64,000 nt of DNA, taken from contig WSYJ01000166.1 in NCBI GenBank assembly GCA_020186115.1, positions 1 to 64,000 of the forward strand, given 5' to 3'. Below are positions 17,985 to 28,794 of this stretch, piece by piece. Each line of letters starts with the position of its first letter. The first letter of the stretch is position 1. A program made the translations under genes and the position numbers. The notes under the pieces are model-generated. The model ran no database searches and was not told where the DNA came from. It saw only the letters and a program-made list of their open reading frames with translations. The stretch comes from Histomonas meleagridis (lineage: Eukaryota > Parabasalia > Tritrichomonadida > Dientamoebidae).

Positions 17985-18273
17985 CACGAGAACTATTTTG
18001 CTTGACTGGCTCTGGTTATACAGAAATAGTTAAATTACTTCTTGAACAAGAGAATATTGATATCAATGCTAAAAATATTTTTTTGTTTTATTTAAAATAT
18101 TTTGAAAAAATATGAAATTTCATATAAACATTTGGAATTACTTATAAACATATAAAACAGCGCTTATGATAGCATCAGAAAAGAAAAATGCAGATATTAT
18201 TCAGTTGTTTGTGAACAAAATTCAACATCATAAATGTGACGACATAATAAAATTAAAAGATTCTCAAGGATAA
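17985..18273 (+). pseudogene. ankyrin-repeat gene relic with A+T-rich insert
   Basis: A repeat SGYTEIVKLLLEQENIDINA at about 18,008-18,070 is interrupted by about 83 bp with stops and then resumes in another frame as TALMIASEKKNADIIQLFVN, ending KLKDSQG at TAA 18271-18273. The insert ends with ATTTGGAATTACTTAT and ACAG, as in the other ankyrin relics in this window. Coding on both sides is coherent, so the insert is either a removed segment or a late insertion. The family is the expanded trichomonad ankyrin family. Confidence 0.5.
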
Positions 18274-19195
18274 AAGAGGAAATATTTAAATATTGAAATA
18301 AACATTTCCTAAATTCACTTTGTTTTCATATGTTATTATTAATGCATTAAATTTGATTAATATTATTATTATATGAATCAAAATTTGATAAATAGAATAT
18401 TTTATATCATATTTCATTGTATGATTTTCATATTATTTGATGATAATTTTTATGAAAAAAAATGATGAAAAATTCATAACAACAAAAAATTAATTAATAT
18501 TCATAGTATTATTTACTCTTAAAGTTGAATGGATATCTATTGAGTACACCTTGTTACTCAGAAAAATGACCCCAAAGAAGGCGCACCAGTTTACAGTATT
18601 ATTAAATGAATTAATGCAACATGATCGTAAAAATAAAGGAAGTGTTTATATTCCTACTATAGATTTTGCTTACGCCTTTAGTTCTTTTCACATCTTTATA
18701 GATCTACTAAACATACTTATTATCATTAAAATTACTTTTTGTTTGTTTTGATCGTTGGACTTCTGAATTGTAAAGAAAGTTGATATAATATAAGTATTAG
18801 GTTATATTCATCTCTCTAATTTTTATCAAATAATTAAATCAAAAATTAAAGTCTTATTTTCTTCAACAATATATTTGCGAAACCAAGTAAAATAATTTTA
18901 ATTTCAATTTTGATTTTGATTGAACTTGAAAAATATATATTTTGAAAAAATTGATTTCGAAATTTCCATTTTGATCTGTATATTTTTTTCTCAATTTGAA
19001 AACAGATTTTTACTTAAGTGATAATAATGACTTAATAAAAATCATAAAATTCATCAGAATAGTTTATTTTCTCAGTTTGAGTGCATATAAAATTCATATA
19101 AAAAATATTTTCAAAAAAGAATTAATTCTTTTGATTGCTAATTAATTTGCAAGTTTTAAAACTTTAACAAAAAGCAATAAATCCTATTTATTAAA
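18274..19195. other. intergenic, no convincing gene
   Basis: A+T-rich sequence. One 62-codon ORF from ATG 18566 to 18751 begins MTPKKAHQFTVLLNELMQHD; it has no recognised homologue and ends in a hydrophobic run, so it is left unassigned. The rest shows nothing beyond base-composition runs. Confidence 0.5.
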
Positions 19196-19774
19196 TTATT
19201 CTTCATTCTCTGGTTTTGTTGGTATAAGTCTATACTCTGGTGGAACCTCATCTTCCGTGTACAATCTATCACTGAAATAAATACGACGAATTCGACAGTT
19301 AGCAAAAACGCTTACTCTTAATGTTTCCAAGTAGTTTGTGCCATATGCGCGTCGTGTAAAGTCAGAGAGATTAAACTGGATCTGATTCCAACCGGGATCA
19401 AGCCTCATCGGAAGTGTACATACAAATGGTTTAACGCGGGTTTTGGACTGATAATTTGAAGCTCGAAACCTTCTTCTCATGTTCATATCGTCTAATACTT
19501 GTATTTCAAATGTGAAATATTTTTTTAAATATTTCAGTACAAGAACAAGGAATGGTAATTTAATCCCTAACTCCTCTTTCGCGCCTTTCGGGCATGTAAC
19601 GTATGTGTTATTTACATTTGTACTAACAATTTCAATAACACAGCTTCGAATATCTTGATCTGTGATTCGTTTGATATAACCATTTTCTACATGCTGATTC
19701 CAAATGCTTAATGGCTTTGATCCAACAGAATAGAAAAGATTTAAAAAGCCTGCTTGGTATCTGTCCCGAAACAT
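19196..19774 (-). CDS. CFAP20: CFAP20 (Bug22/GTL3) ciliary protein
   Basis: 192 residues, the normal length of this very conserved family. Starts [20 protein letters not shown], and contains [40 protein letters not shown] (about 121-140) and the C-terminal [24 protein letters not shown]20 is a microtubule inner-junction protein of axonemes and basal bodies, expected in a flagellated trichomonad. The only family oddity is a short acidic tail. Divergent from the next gene with 98 bp between starts; that spacer has several AACGTTT and one CCGTTTA element. Confidence 0.95.
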   Translation of the reverse strand: MFRDRYQAGFLNLFYSVGSKPLSIWNQHVENGYIKRITDQDIRSCVIEIVSTNVNNTYVTCPKGAKEELGIKLPFLVLVLKYLKKYFTFEIQVLDDMNMRRRFRASNYQSKTRVKPFVCTLPMRLDPGWNQIQFNLSDFTRRAYGTNYLETLRVSVFANCRIRRIYFSDRLYTEDEVPPEYRLIPTKPENEE

Positions 19775-19872
19775 TTGTTTCAGCAGAAATAAAAACGTTT
19801 AAATTTAAACGTTCATAATGCCAGAAAACGTTTATTTTAAAATAAGCCGTTTAAATAAATGTTCATTCCAAA

Positions 19873-20256
19873 ATGAAGCCAATCAAGCTTAAACCAGCGA
19901 TCAAGAAACCAAAAACTGGGGAAGCAATGGCCAATTACCTGTTAAATCTAAACACAAATAACTTGCAATATTTAAATAAAATACAAAAACAACAAAAACC
20001 GGATCCTGCTCCACTTGAAGAACTTCTCCATGAAATGGAAAACGATGAATTTATCTATGAAGAAGAAAGATCAGATGATGATTTTTATAAGAAAAGAGGT
20101 GATGCATATGATAATGAAATGAATGATATCATTATTGATTATTCTGATCCATATAATACCTCAAGTGAAAGTGACTCAAATAATGAAATTGATGGAACAT
20201 ATCCTAATGATGATTCTTCTATTAATGAATCAGAAACATCATATGATTCTTTTTAA
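19873..20256 (+). CDS. small acidic protein, unrecognised
   Basis: 127 residues: a basic start (MKPIKLKPAIKKPKTGEAMA), a short helical part with LLNLNTNNLQYLNKIQK, then a Glu/Asp/Ser-rich acidic half (DEFIYEEERSDDDFYKKRGD and on). No family identified. It shares a 98-bp divergent promoter with CFAP20, and CCGTTTA ends 21 bp before its ATG, like other host genes here. Codon use resembles host genes. Likely real. Confidence 0.6.
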   Translation: MKPIKLKPAIKKPKTGEAMANYLLNLNTNNLQYLNKIQKQQKPDPAPLEELLHEMENDEFIYEEERSDDDFYKKRGDAYDNEMNDIIIDYSDPYNTSSESDSNNEIDGTYPNDDSSINESETSYDSF

Positions 20257-20803
20257 ATTTAGAGACCCATGACATATATCTAACTAACAAACTGTATGAA
20301 TAAAAATCAAATTTTCCAATATTTTTCAGGCATTATATATCCAAACCAGAATCATTTTTTTATGTTTCATCTCAAAAACCCTTTTATTCAAAACGAATTC
20401 TAGTGTTTTTTATCTTGGGCAGATATCTGCTATTTTTTATATGTAAACATTGGAAAATATGCTCAAACTCCTTGAAACACTAAATATGTTCAAAATACGA
20501 CAATTTGCATCTGATCTGATATATTTTTCACTAATTTATTTGAATAAAAATAAGGGTTTCAACAACAAGTATACGGCAATTTTATTACATTATTATGTTT
20601 AATGTATTGATGTAAATTTATATGTATATCATTATTATATATAACATCATATATATAGGGGGGACGGAAATGTTTTATCCTAAATATAATAGAATCGAAA
20701 TAAAAGATTTTAATGTTCTTTATCACCCATTGACATCTTTCAATCCATTCTTCAAAAACTTATGCTAAAGTATCCTTTGAAATTTCACACAAAAATGATT
20801 TTT

Positions 20804-21052
20804 TTAAAAACCAAATAAAAAGAAATCTGAAGGAGCAAGATCTGGTGAATATGGTGGCTGTGGAGTTATTTTAAAACCATTATCAATTAAAAATTTAGTT
20901 GAAGCATTAGAGGTATGGGGAGATGCATTATCGAAATGTAGAACATATGGGTTTTCATTGGGCTTTTTTCTTTGTGGGTATACAATTTGCATCAAGGGTA
21001 TAAGTATATCATTAATAAAATACTTTGAGTTAAATTTTTCACCATCTTTCAT
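20804..21052 (-). pseudogene. mariner transposase, catalytic C-terminal fragment
   Basis: 82 codons with YVLHFDNASPHTSN and PPYSPDLAPSDFFLFGF. Two of the three catalytic aspartates of the DD34D triad are in this piece. The front of the frame joins upstream coding remnants only after stops (near 21,090-21,110). Confidence 0.85.
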
Positions 21053-21274
21053 AATATCAACTAAATAATTGATCGATATTCCAAAAGATAGTTACCATAT
21101 ATTTTATCGTGTCAATTTTTGTATCGATAATTTCAGGTAAATTAATTTATCTATTGATTGTGACCACATATGCTTGTGATCATATGATAAGAAAAACCAT
21201 GATTCATCCCCAGTTATGATTCTATAAAAACCTTTTCTCTTACTAACTTTTAAGATATCAAGATACTCAGTTGC

Positions 21275-21535
21275 TTATCGCACTCTTTCTCCTTTTATTA
21301 CACATGTCAGTTCATATGGAACCACTCTTAAATTATAATAATGGAAGCCTAATTTATTGAGGTGATTATTTATGGTGGATCGTGATATAGATAAGGCTTC
21401 ACAAAATGTATATGTCGAATGAAATGGTTCCATTTCGAGTGCAGCCAAAATTCTTGAATCAATGAAATCAAGTACTGGTCTTCCTGGACTTTGAATGTTT
21501 GTTATTTCAGATCTTCCTAAATTAAATTGATGCAC
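21275..21535 (-). pseudogene. mariner transposase, DNA-binding fragment
   Basis: 86 codons with a GRP motif between two helix-turn-helix units (SPGRPVLD; SRSTINNHLNKLGF). It ends at a stop near 21,275 well before the first catalytic motif. Further N-terminal remnants lie up to about 21,663. Confidence 0.8.
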
Positions 21536-21853
21536 CCAATATTTTATGGAATAAAATCGAGTGCATCTTGGTGATAAGCATCATCTAACTCTTGTTTAAT
21601 TTGGCTGAGTTTAAAGCCTTTTCTCTTCAGGAAAAATATAACTGCTCTTTGTTCGACTTCCATAAAAATGAAAAATGTTTAAAAAGAATGACAATATGAG
21701 AGTTTATTTTTGACATTTTCTTGATATATAAAATATTTCTGATCTCAAAAATTATATCATTATTATTACAGTCTTCTGTATTTTTATATATATAATTTTC
21801 ATTAAAAAAAAAATAAAAGGATCATATTTAGGATAAAACATTTCCGTCCCCCC

Positions 21854-23356
21854 TATAAAATATTTATGTATAACAACATTTAATTTATATTATTTTCCAA
21901 AATAAAATGAATTATATCGTAATTTTTTTTTCTTTTTCATTCTCTGATAAGAGGGATGTTATGAATTTTTTGTACATTAATTTGCAACATGGGTCGAAAA
22001 TGTTGAACAATTTCAACCGTTAGATAATTTTTTTATTGATATATATACAAAATTGTCAATAAAAAATTAAGTTAGTCATAAACAATAATAACTTTTCATA
22101 TATATTATTTTCGAATCTTTATAATTTTTTAATAAAAAAATATCTGGCATGGGAAAAAGTGCATCGTTTGGAAATAGGGGGCTAAAACAAAAATTGATAT
22201 AAACACTCAAACATAATAAAAATCATCAAAATTACTAAAGACATTATAACAATTTAGCATCGATTGTCATTAAACATAAAAAAATAATTATAAATATAAT
22301 CACAAAGAAAAATGGAAGTGACCCACAAGAAAAAAATTGTTTGCTACAATATGACTAAAATCACACTTGAATTTTTTTATATTAATCGCCTTGGCTTCAT
22401 TGATTTCTGATATTTTAACTTGATTTAAAGGTATTTCTACCTTGTTTATTAATAATTTATCATGTTGCAACATTCATTTTATAGAAAACGAAATAATACA
22501 ATTTCAATCAAAAAAAAGTTACACGCAAAAACTATTGACTTTTTATCTTGCTACGAATCTCTAGAAACCATATTAAGTAGTTTCATGTTGGAAATGTTTA
22601 ATAAAAATGTAAAAATGAAATTGTTTAAATTCAATTTTTTCATTTTCATATGTTAAATGATATATTTTATTTACTCTATTTTAAAAAGCTGATTCCATTT
22701 TCTTTGTTAGGATGTGATACATAGTTTGATTTCCATTCTTCGATAAATGTCATATCTGTAAGCCTTTATAGTAATGCGTTTCCAACACCACACTTGTTTT
22801 CGGGAATTAGTTCATAATTCCATTGGGGAAACTCAATACGGTACTGAAAACTTTTTGATCAATTGATCCATCAGCACGTTGGAAAATCAGCTTGGCTTCA
22901 TCACATGTGATAACGAAATAGATGGACTATTGGTTAATAAATTGATTTGAGAAACTAATAAAATACATATCAATTTTTTGTAAATAAAAGGAAATATCAG
23001 GTGGGTAACGTTTTGATATGTGTGTGAACTTGTTCGCTGTAAATTCGCCAATTAACATTTTTTTTTTTTTGGGAATTTTGTAAAAAATCCAAAATATCTC
23101 CATTTGCTTCACTCATATGTGTATTGTAGTATGCCAATGTACAAACAGTGATTGGAAACATCAGCTAAAATAAATTCTGAGAATTAGGTGATGAGTTTAA
23201 ACGTTCTTTTCATTTCACAAGCCTCGCAAGTCGCTAACCGTATTTATCAAATTTTTCTGTTAATTTAGCAGTTGCGATAGTTTTTTCTTTTTTCATTCCT
23301 TAGAAAAATTAAAAAGATAAACTATGCAAAAAGTTTTATAAAGTTTTTCCTTTCAG
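21854..23356. other. long intergenic region, nothing assignable
   Basis: Mostly A+T-rich. A minus-strand stretch at about 22,760-22,930 reads CDEAKLIFQRADGSIDQKVF and may be a relic of an unidentified repeat; it is short and interrupted. ORFs at 22,462-22,656 and 22,927-23,112 have no support. Sequence immediately before 23,357 is the 5' flank of the phosphatase gene. Confidence 0.4.
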
Positions 23357-23845
23357 ATGGACGACAAAAAAGCAGTGCTCTTCGTTTGCCTTGGAAACAT
23401 ATGTCGTTCACCAACATGTGAAGGAATTTGCCGAAGTTACGTTGGAAAATCGCTCCATGTTGAAAGTGCAGCGACATCATCTTGGCACAGATATGAATGT
23501 CCTGATGAAAGATCTCAAGAAGTTTGTCTGAAGCATGGAATAGACATTGGCAATCATCGTTCAAGAGTAATAAGAAATGATGATTGGTCTAGATTTAATG
23601 TTATTGCAGCTTTAGATAGCAACGTTTTACAGACACTTGAGGCCATGAAACCACAAGAATCTAAGGCGAAATTGGTTTTGTTTAATGATCCAGAAGGAAT
23701 TGCAGATCCATACTATGGTGGAAGAAGAGGATTTCAAAAAATGTATAATCAAATTTCTGAAATTATGAAGCAATTCCTACTTCAAAATGACCTAGTTTCT
23801 CCGGGATTTTTTGACAATGCTTCGTCACAAGTTCAGAGTGAATAA
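23357..23845 (+). CDS. low-molecular-weight protein tyrosine phosphatase
   Basis: 162 residues, normal family length. The catalytic P-loop CLGNICRS is at 11-18 (nucleophile C11, R17) and the general-acid DPYY at 117-120, both intact and at canonical spacing; S40-SWH follows the family's substrate loop. It hydrolyses phosphotyrosine in the cytosol. The ATG is the first in frame and sits right after TTTCAG, which is not a trichomonad intron end. Same strand as the transporter 274 bp downstream. Confidence 0.95.
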   Translation: MDDKKAVLFVCLGNICRSPTCEGICRSYVGKSLHVESAATSSWHRYECPDERSQEVCLKHGIDIGNHRSRVIRNDDWSRFNVIAALDSNVLQTLEAMKPQESKAKLVLFNDPEGIADPYYGGRRGFQKMYNQISEIMKQFLLQNDLVSPGFFDNASSQVQSE

Positions 23846-24118
23846 ATTTCATAGCTATTTCTTAACAACGAAATTTAATTTCATGTTGCAATTCATTGGT
23901 GTAGATGCGTATTGAGTTAACAATAAAAGAAATTTTTCGAAAATAATATCAATTGATATTACCTAAAAATTTAGTAAATTTAGATTTATTAGAGAAAATA
24001 AATGTCTTTCCATTTGGAAAACTCTGCACTGTTGATTAAAATATTTGGAATCGCAAAGTTTTTGATTTGTGATTTTAACGACAAAATAACAAAAAAGTGA
24101 CGCGACCAAACAAATAAA

Positions 24119-25045
24119 ATGAACCAAAAACTCAAATTAATTATAGCTATTGGTATTCTTTATGCTGGTTTTCTCTTGAATTCCATACTCTTTGAAGGTC
24201 TGATGCCAAAGAAATCCAAAACTTCAAATAATGAAACATTTAATTATCCAAATGCTTTATTATTCACACTTAATGCATGTAACTGTATTGCTGCTTTTAT
24301 TGCTCTCCTTGTTACAAAATCACCTATTCCAAAGAAGCCACTTCCATATTTAGCAATCACAATTCCACAACAAATTGGTATGATGGCCACAAGCTTTGCA
24401 GTCAAATATATTGACTACCCAACTCTTTCTCTTATGAAATCAGCCAAACCTGTTTCTGTTATGCTTTGTCAATTATTAATATTCCGCAAAAAGATTGAAT
24501 TAAAACGAGTTCTTGTTGTCATAATTCTATGTACAGGCCTTGCTATCTTTGGCATCAATGGTAATTTTGGTAAATCATCTGAGCTTGGCATTATATTAGC
24601 ATGTGTCGGATTATTTTGCGATGCTATCTATGTTCCATTGGTTGATAAGATCAAAGTGGGTAATAGTCCGTTTGTTACGATGCTTTATTCTTACATGTGG
24701 AGTTTACTTATAATTTTGCCACTTCGATTTAATGAGCTCAAAAGTGCTGTAATTTTCTTGGCGGAACACAAAGCGTTGATAAAAAATGTTTTAGCGTATG
24801 GTATTTCTGGCTCCTTGGCACACATTGCATTGTTCACAGCAATTGGATTGACAGATGGATTAATCATTTCGATTGCAACGACAACAAGAAAATTCTTCAC
24901 AATTTTGTTGTCAGCGGTAATATATCACCATGAGCTAAATAGAATGCAATGGCTCGGTGTCGGTATTGTATTCGTAGCACTCGGAATTGAAATTGTGTTC
25001 AAGCAGAAGAAGAAGCCACAACAAGAACGACCAAAATCTGTTTGA
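24119..25045 (+). CDS. nucleotide-sugar transporter, SLC35B1-like (UAA family)
   Basis: 308 residues with about ten hydrophobic segments, from KLIIAIGILYAGFLLNSILF at the start to WLGVGIVFVALGIEIVF at about 278-294, and a Lys-rich cytoplasmic tail. YIDYPTLSLMKSAKPVSVML (about 98-117) and TTTRKFFTILLSAVIYHHEL (about 252-271) are hallmark segments of the UAA/SLC35B family. It would exchange nucleotide sugars or ATP/ADP across the ER or Golgi membrane; the lysine-rich end fits early secretory location. The GTGACG element lies 18 bp before ATG. A minus-strand ORF at 24,691-24,900 is a shadow. Confidence 0.88.
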   Translation: MNQKLKLIIAIGILYAGFLLNSILFEGLMPKKSKTSNNETFNYPNALLFTLNACNCIAAFIALLVTKSPIPKKPLPYLAITIPQQIGMMATSFAVKYIDYPTLSLMKSAKPVSVMLCQLLIFRKKIELKRVLVVIILCTGLAIFGINGNFGKSSELGIILACVGLFCDAIYVPLVDKIKVGNSPFVTMLYSYMWSLLIILPLRFNELKSAVIFLAEHKALIKNVLAYGISGSLAHIALFTAIGLTDGLIISIATTTRKFFTILLSAVIYHHELNRMQWLGVGIVFVALGIEIVFKQKKKPQQERPKSV

Positions 25046-25642
25046 TAAAAATTGTTTTCCAAATTGTTTTTGGATTAATTTTTTTTTTTTAAACCAAATT
25101 TTTAATCAATATAAATTCAATTTCTTCGTATTTCATATTATGCCCTTAAATTCATTTAATTTATAATTATAATTTTCTCCATTATGATGAAATCTATGTT
25201 TTTGCTGTGTGTTTGATTGAGTTTCGGTATTTGATTGATATGATACGGGTATTAGGGTTTGAGAGTTTTTTGTGATGATATCAATGTACATACATATGTA
25301 AGAGATTCAATAACTATTTGAAATAGTATGATATTTTGTAATAATTTTCAATGTGTATTACCCACCAAGTGCTTTTGCTTTATTCTTTGTCCAGAAGCCA
25401 GAGAGAATGAAACAGATGAACTTGCTTTCACAATATTTTTATTCATGTGAATTTTATTTTGTGTATAAGGATACATATTTATAGTCATTTGCTTTACTTT
25501 GTGAAAAAAATTTCTGCTCGAAATGAGGTTTAGTCATGATGCTATTTAGCTGGTTCAAAAATAAATAATAGATCCGAATTTTAAAAACAATTAATTACAA
25601 AAGATTTTAAAAGACGATACGCTTTAACTGTGAATTTTTTGT
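25046..25642. other. intergenic
   Basis: 3' flank of the transporter gene and 5' flank of the next gene. A+T-rich, no ORF or structured repeat found. Confidence 0.5.
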
Positions 25643-26743
25643 ATGTTTCTGTTAAATACTCATTTGAGTTTTTTTCTTTTTCTTTGCATTTGGTGGGATT
25701 ACAAAGACAAAGATTTTCCTAAATACGCTAAAAATAGTTTCAACTTGCCAATTTTTACGCTTTGTTATTCCCCTTTTTGTCCTCATTGCATTGGTTTGCC
25801 CGAAGAATTAGAAAAATATAGTAAAGGTTATGGCAATAGAACAGACGTTATTCTCACAAAAATTGACTGTTACAATGTTCCAGGTTGTTATCGCTATGGA
25901 TTAAAAGGAACACCGCATATTGCAATGGTTATCGGAGAAAAAAAGCGATATTGGCCTGTAACAAATGAGAGGGGGAAAGAGGGATGGCACGATTTCATTA
26001 ATAAGCAATTAGGAGTAGGATTAAGAAAAATATTTAACTATTCAGAATTAGAGGCAGCTAAACGTGAACCAAAAGCTGGTGGTACAACATTTTACTTGGA
26101 AGCTCCAAATCAAGAGCATCCATTTGTTCAAAGTCTTAAGAAGTTATCAAGAACATACAAAATTTATAATGATACTTTTGTTTTCAAAGTTATCCCGAGT
26201 TTGAGTTCACCAAAGCTTTACGCGTTTTATAGTGAATTCTGTAATATAACATTTCGTGGAGAAGTCGAAGATATTCAAAACTTTGTTGAAGAAAATAAAT
26301 TTGGACAGTTTCATCAATACGACAAGGATGAGTATGATCGATACAAGAAAAATCATCTTGTTCTTTTGTTTTCTAGCACGCCACCAACAAAAACACAACT
26401 TGAGTCAATTCGAACGTTAACGAATAACCGCTGCGCCTTTCAATTTAAATTGGGGTGGGTTAATGCCAACGACGATCAAAAACTTCTCAAAATCACCGGA
26501 GCAAAAGCATCAGATCTTCCTTTTATTTTTATTAGTGATACGCATAGTATTTACAAGGGAAAGATTTCTAATTTTTGGAATTTCATGAAAAATTCATTTG
26601 GAGAAAATAATATGAAAACAAATTACATACCAAAAGATGAATTAATGATGAAATTGATCATGTTTTCATCAGTTGTAATGTTTGTTTTCTTTAGCATAAG
26701 AAATGATGGGAATAAAAACAAAGAAAACGCTTTAAAAATTTAA
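25643..26743 (+). CDS. ER thioredoxin-fold (PDI-like) membrane protein
   Basis: 366 residues. The N-terminus (MFLLNTHLSFFLFLCIWW) is a signal peptide. A thioredoxin domain follows with PIFTLCYSPFCPHC at about 36-49; the active pair is C46-x-x-C49 as CPHC, and the cis-Pro segment is KGTPHIAM near 95-102. Residues 140-310 look like further non-catalytic thioredoxin folds as in PDI relatives. A hydrophobic segment near 336-352 (KLIMFSSVVMFVFF) and a Lys/Asn-rich tail make a type I membrane protein, as in TMX/PDI-type enzymes. It should help disulphide formation in the secretory pathway. Confidence 0.8.
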   Translation: MFLLNTHLSFFLFLCIWWDYKDKDFPKYAKNSFNLPIFTLCYSPFCPHCIGLPEELEKYSKGYGNRTDVILTKIDCYNVPGCYRYGLKGTPHIAMVIGEKKRYWPVTNERGKEGWHDFINKQLGVGLRKIFNYSELEAAKREPKAGGTTFYLEAPNQEHPFVQSLKKLSRTYKIYNDTFVFKVIPSLSSPKLYAFYSEFCNITFRGEVEDIQNFVEENKFGQFHQYDKDEYDRYKKNHLVLLFSSTPPTKTQLESIRTLTNNRCAFQFKLGWVNANDDQKLLKITGAKASDLPFIFISDTHSIYKGKISNFWNFMKNSFGENNMKTNYIPKDELMMKLIMFSSVVMFVFFSIRNDGNKNKENALKI

Positions 26744-27340
26744 AACTTTCAAAAAAGTGGCGAAATGGAATTCAATGTGGAATAAAGTATTGAAAATAAC
26801 TTTTTGATTGCTTTGATTTGTCTTTGCTGGAAAACACATTTCTGTCTCCCAATTATTTGGCAATCAAACAATCATAAAAATAAAAAATGTAATCATAGAA
26901 TTAAATTACGGAATTTTTGAGATTCTAAAGTTGTTGAAAATAATTTCTTAAACTTAATACCAAATTCCATCTTTGTTACATACGCTACTGCTCATGAGTA
27001 TTCTGGTTATTGAAATAAGTCCTTATAGTAAAATTGTTTGATAAACATTTAATACCAAATTTAAATATTTATACAATTTTTTCAAGTTAATTTTTTGATT
27101 TTTCTATCTAATGCATTTGCGTGAGGTTACAAATGTTGAACTAACTATCGAAATATAGCTGAATCTTTAGAAAGTTTTTGAATACGTTGAATCTTTAAAA
27201 AGTTTTTGAATGGACATAGCATAAATACTTGCATTGCTTGTAAAATGTTTTTAAACTTACTATCATAGATATATTAGCTACTTTGATATTTTTTATTTGT
27301 TTTGAAATTATTTTTTTTAAACGGTTTCTATCTGAAGAAC
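26744..27340. other. intergenic
   Basis: No ORF supported. AAACGG at 27319-27324 lies 17 bp before the next ATG. Confidence 0.5.
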
Positions 27341-27784
27341 ATGTCTTCTTTTACAGTTGTTGAGCAAAACTTTTGCAAAGACCTGATAAAGAAACTAATC
27401 AATTCTCCTATATGCAAAGAGTTTGTTCATCCTGTAGATCGTAGAGAAAGTTATGCAGACGATTATTACAAAATTATCACGCATCCAATGGATTTGACAA
27501 CTATCCTTAATAGATTAGAGAACTCCAAATATACTTCAATTTCTGAAATGAAAAGTGATTTGAATCAAATATGGCTAAATGCAATGAAGTTTAACCGAAA
27601 ACCTTCACTCCTTTATTTTGTCGCAGACTATCTTCAAAAAAAATGTGATAAAAAGCTGGCTAAAGTTCCACAAACAGAAACCGAGTTATATTTCTTCAGA
27701 CTCCAAAAGCTACATCAGCGAATGTCGGATTTATTAAAACTTGAGTTACCACCATACAGTTATACAGCTAAAAAGCGAACATAA
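27341..27784 (+). CDS. bromodomain protein, small
   Basis: 147 residues from ATG at 27341; the frame is open 39 bp further but without another ATG. Nearly the whole protein is one bromodomain: helix Z in NFCKDLIKKLINSPICKEFV, the ZA-loop with YYKIITHPMDLTTILNRLEN (the family's PMDL motif), the BC-loop Asn in MKFNRKPS, where N is the acetyl-lysine contact, and a final helix. It would read acetylated histones. Single small bromodomain proteins of this kind are common in trichomonads. AAACGG lies just upstream. Confidence 0.88.
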   Translation: MSSFTVVEQNFCKDLIKKLINSPICKEFVHPVDRRESYADDYYKIITHPMDLTTILNRLENSKYTSISEMKSDLNQIWLNAMKFNRKPSLLYFVADYLQKKCDKKLAKVPQTETELYFFRLQKLHQRMSDLLKLELPPYSYTAKKRT

Positions 27785-28069
27785 AATGTATGTTCATGAT
27801 ATCAATGTACTAATAAAATAAAAATTTTATATTTAAATATCTATTTTTGAAAAGATTTGCTCTGGAATTATTTGACATCAAAAAGATTTTCAAAAAGTTC
27901 TTCTTCTAAAAAAAATGGTAATTACCCGAAGAAAATGGATGAATTCATTTGGAAATATATAAATCTTTTTTTTTTTTAAAATTGCTGTACATAGATAAAA
28001 TTATTTATCCGAAATTCATTTCGTTTGTTGACTAAAGTTAAACAGAAATAAAAAATTTATTTATCATTT

Positions 28070-28615
28070 CTAAACTTCATCATAATTAATTTCTTTTTCA
28101 ACATTAATTTTCATCAGCACAAAGGAATCTGTCGCATTACCAAATGTAATGGTATCTCTATGCTGAAGCTGTACAAAGCACATTGATGGAATTTTCTCAT
28201 TTTGGATGAAAGTTCCTGTTTTGGATGATATATCAAAAATATATGGAATTACTTCTGATTTTAATTCATCTGAAAGCCTTACATTACGAAATTGAATCAC
28301 GCAATGTTGACGACTTATTTTTTTATCTATTAATTTAATATCGCAAAAATCTTCGCGCCCAATTAATGTTGTAGGTGTATCCAGTATAAAAACTTCTTCC
28401 CTATTAAATCTCGAGTTAAATACGTAAAGTCTCCAAGAGCCATCTGGAGCAACGGAATCATACGGGATAAAAAATTTTGTCAACTTTTTCTTCCGAATTA
28501 ACTGTTGATCATTATAAAGAGATTGGATTGCCCAATTTGGTTGTTCTTTAGGTGGCTTCAGATTTTTCTGTGCTGGTGTGCGCGAAACTCTATTCGTTTG
28601 GTAATATTCAAACAA
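28070..28615 (-). CDS. FHA-domain protein, SNIP1/Pml1-like; no ATG start visible
   Basis: 181 codons to the previous stop. DGSWRLYVFNSRFNREEVFI at about 58-77 and the FHA core (LIGREDFCDIKLIDKKISRQHCVIQF, then FDISSKTGTFIQNEKIP) match SNIP1/Pml1/Dawdle proteins, splicing and RNA-processing factors whose FHA domain binds phosphothreonine. The usual segment before it, PNWAIQSLYNDQ, is also family-like. No in-frame ATG exists before the domain: the frame starts TGA-CTA-TGT-TTG. An ATG one frame off at 28620-28618 would fit after a single missing base; an upstream exon is the alternative. Confidence 0.82.
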   Translation of the reverse strand: MFEYYQTNRVSRTPAQKNLKPPKEQPNWAIQSLYNDQQLIRKKKLTKFFIPYDSVAPDGSWRLYVFNSRFNREEVFILDTPTTLIGREDFCDIKLIDKKISRQHCVIQFRNVRLSDELKSEVIPYIFDISSKTGTFIQNEKIPSMCFVQLQHRDTITFGNATDSFVLMKINVEKEINYDEV

Positions 28616-28794
28616 ACATAGTCAAATGAAATAGGGGTGGTCCAAATTTGATGATTTGATCTTGAACTTTAGGCAAAAAATCATTTTATTTATCTTATTG
28701 GTAGTTGTTACATTAAAAAAAATTAAACATTACAATTATGTAAACTTTATTTTTATTTACAAGATTTGTTACATACATTTTTTTAAAACATTTT

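Larger units (their letters stand above)
20658..21853 (-). mobile_element. mariner-family transposon, dead copy with perfect terminal inverted repeats
   Basis: 1,196 bp bounded by identical 30-bp inverted repeats (GGGGGGACGGAAATGTTTTA... at 20658-20687 and its complement at 21824-21853), each flanked by TA, the mariner target duplication. On the minus strand are transposase pieces: helix-turn-helix segment (21,275-21,535: QSPGRPVLDFID, SISRSTINNHLNKLGFHYYN), first catalytic Asp in TGDESWFF near 21,200, second in HFDNASPH and third in PYSPDLAPSDF (20,804-21,052) with 34 residues between the last two, the DD34D pattern. The transposase is cut by stops and frameshifts, so the copy cannot make its own enzyme. 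Confidence 0.92.

Noticed and set aside
18566-18751. 62-codon ORF MTPKKAHQFTVL...
   Set aside because: No homologue, hydrophobic chance-like end, isolated in a gene-poor stretch.
23340-23356. 3' splice site (TTTCAG) right before the phosphatase ATG
   Set aside because: Trichomonad introns end in a strict ACTAAC-type branch/acceptor block, which is absent; the gene is complete from the ATG.
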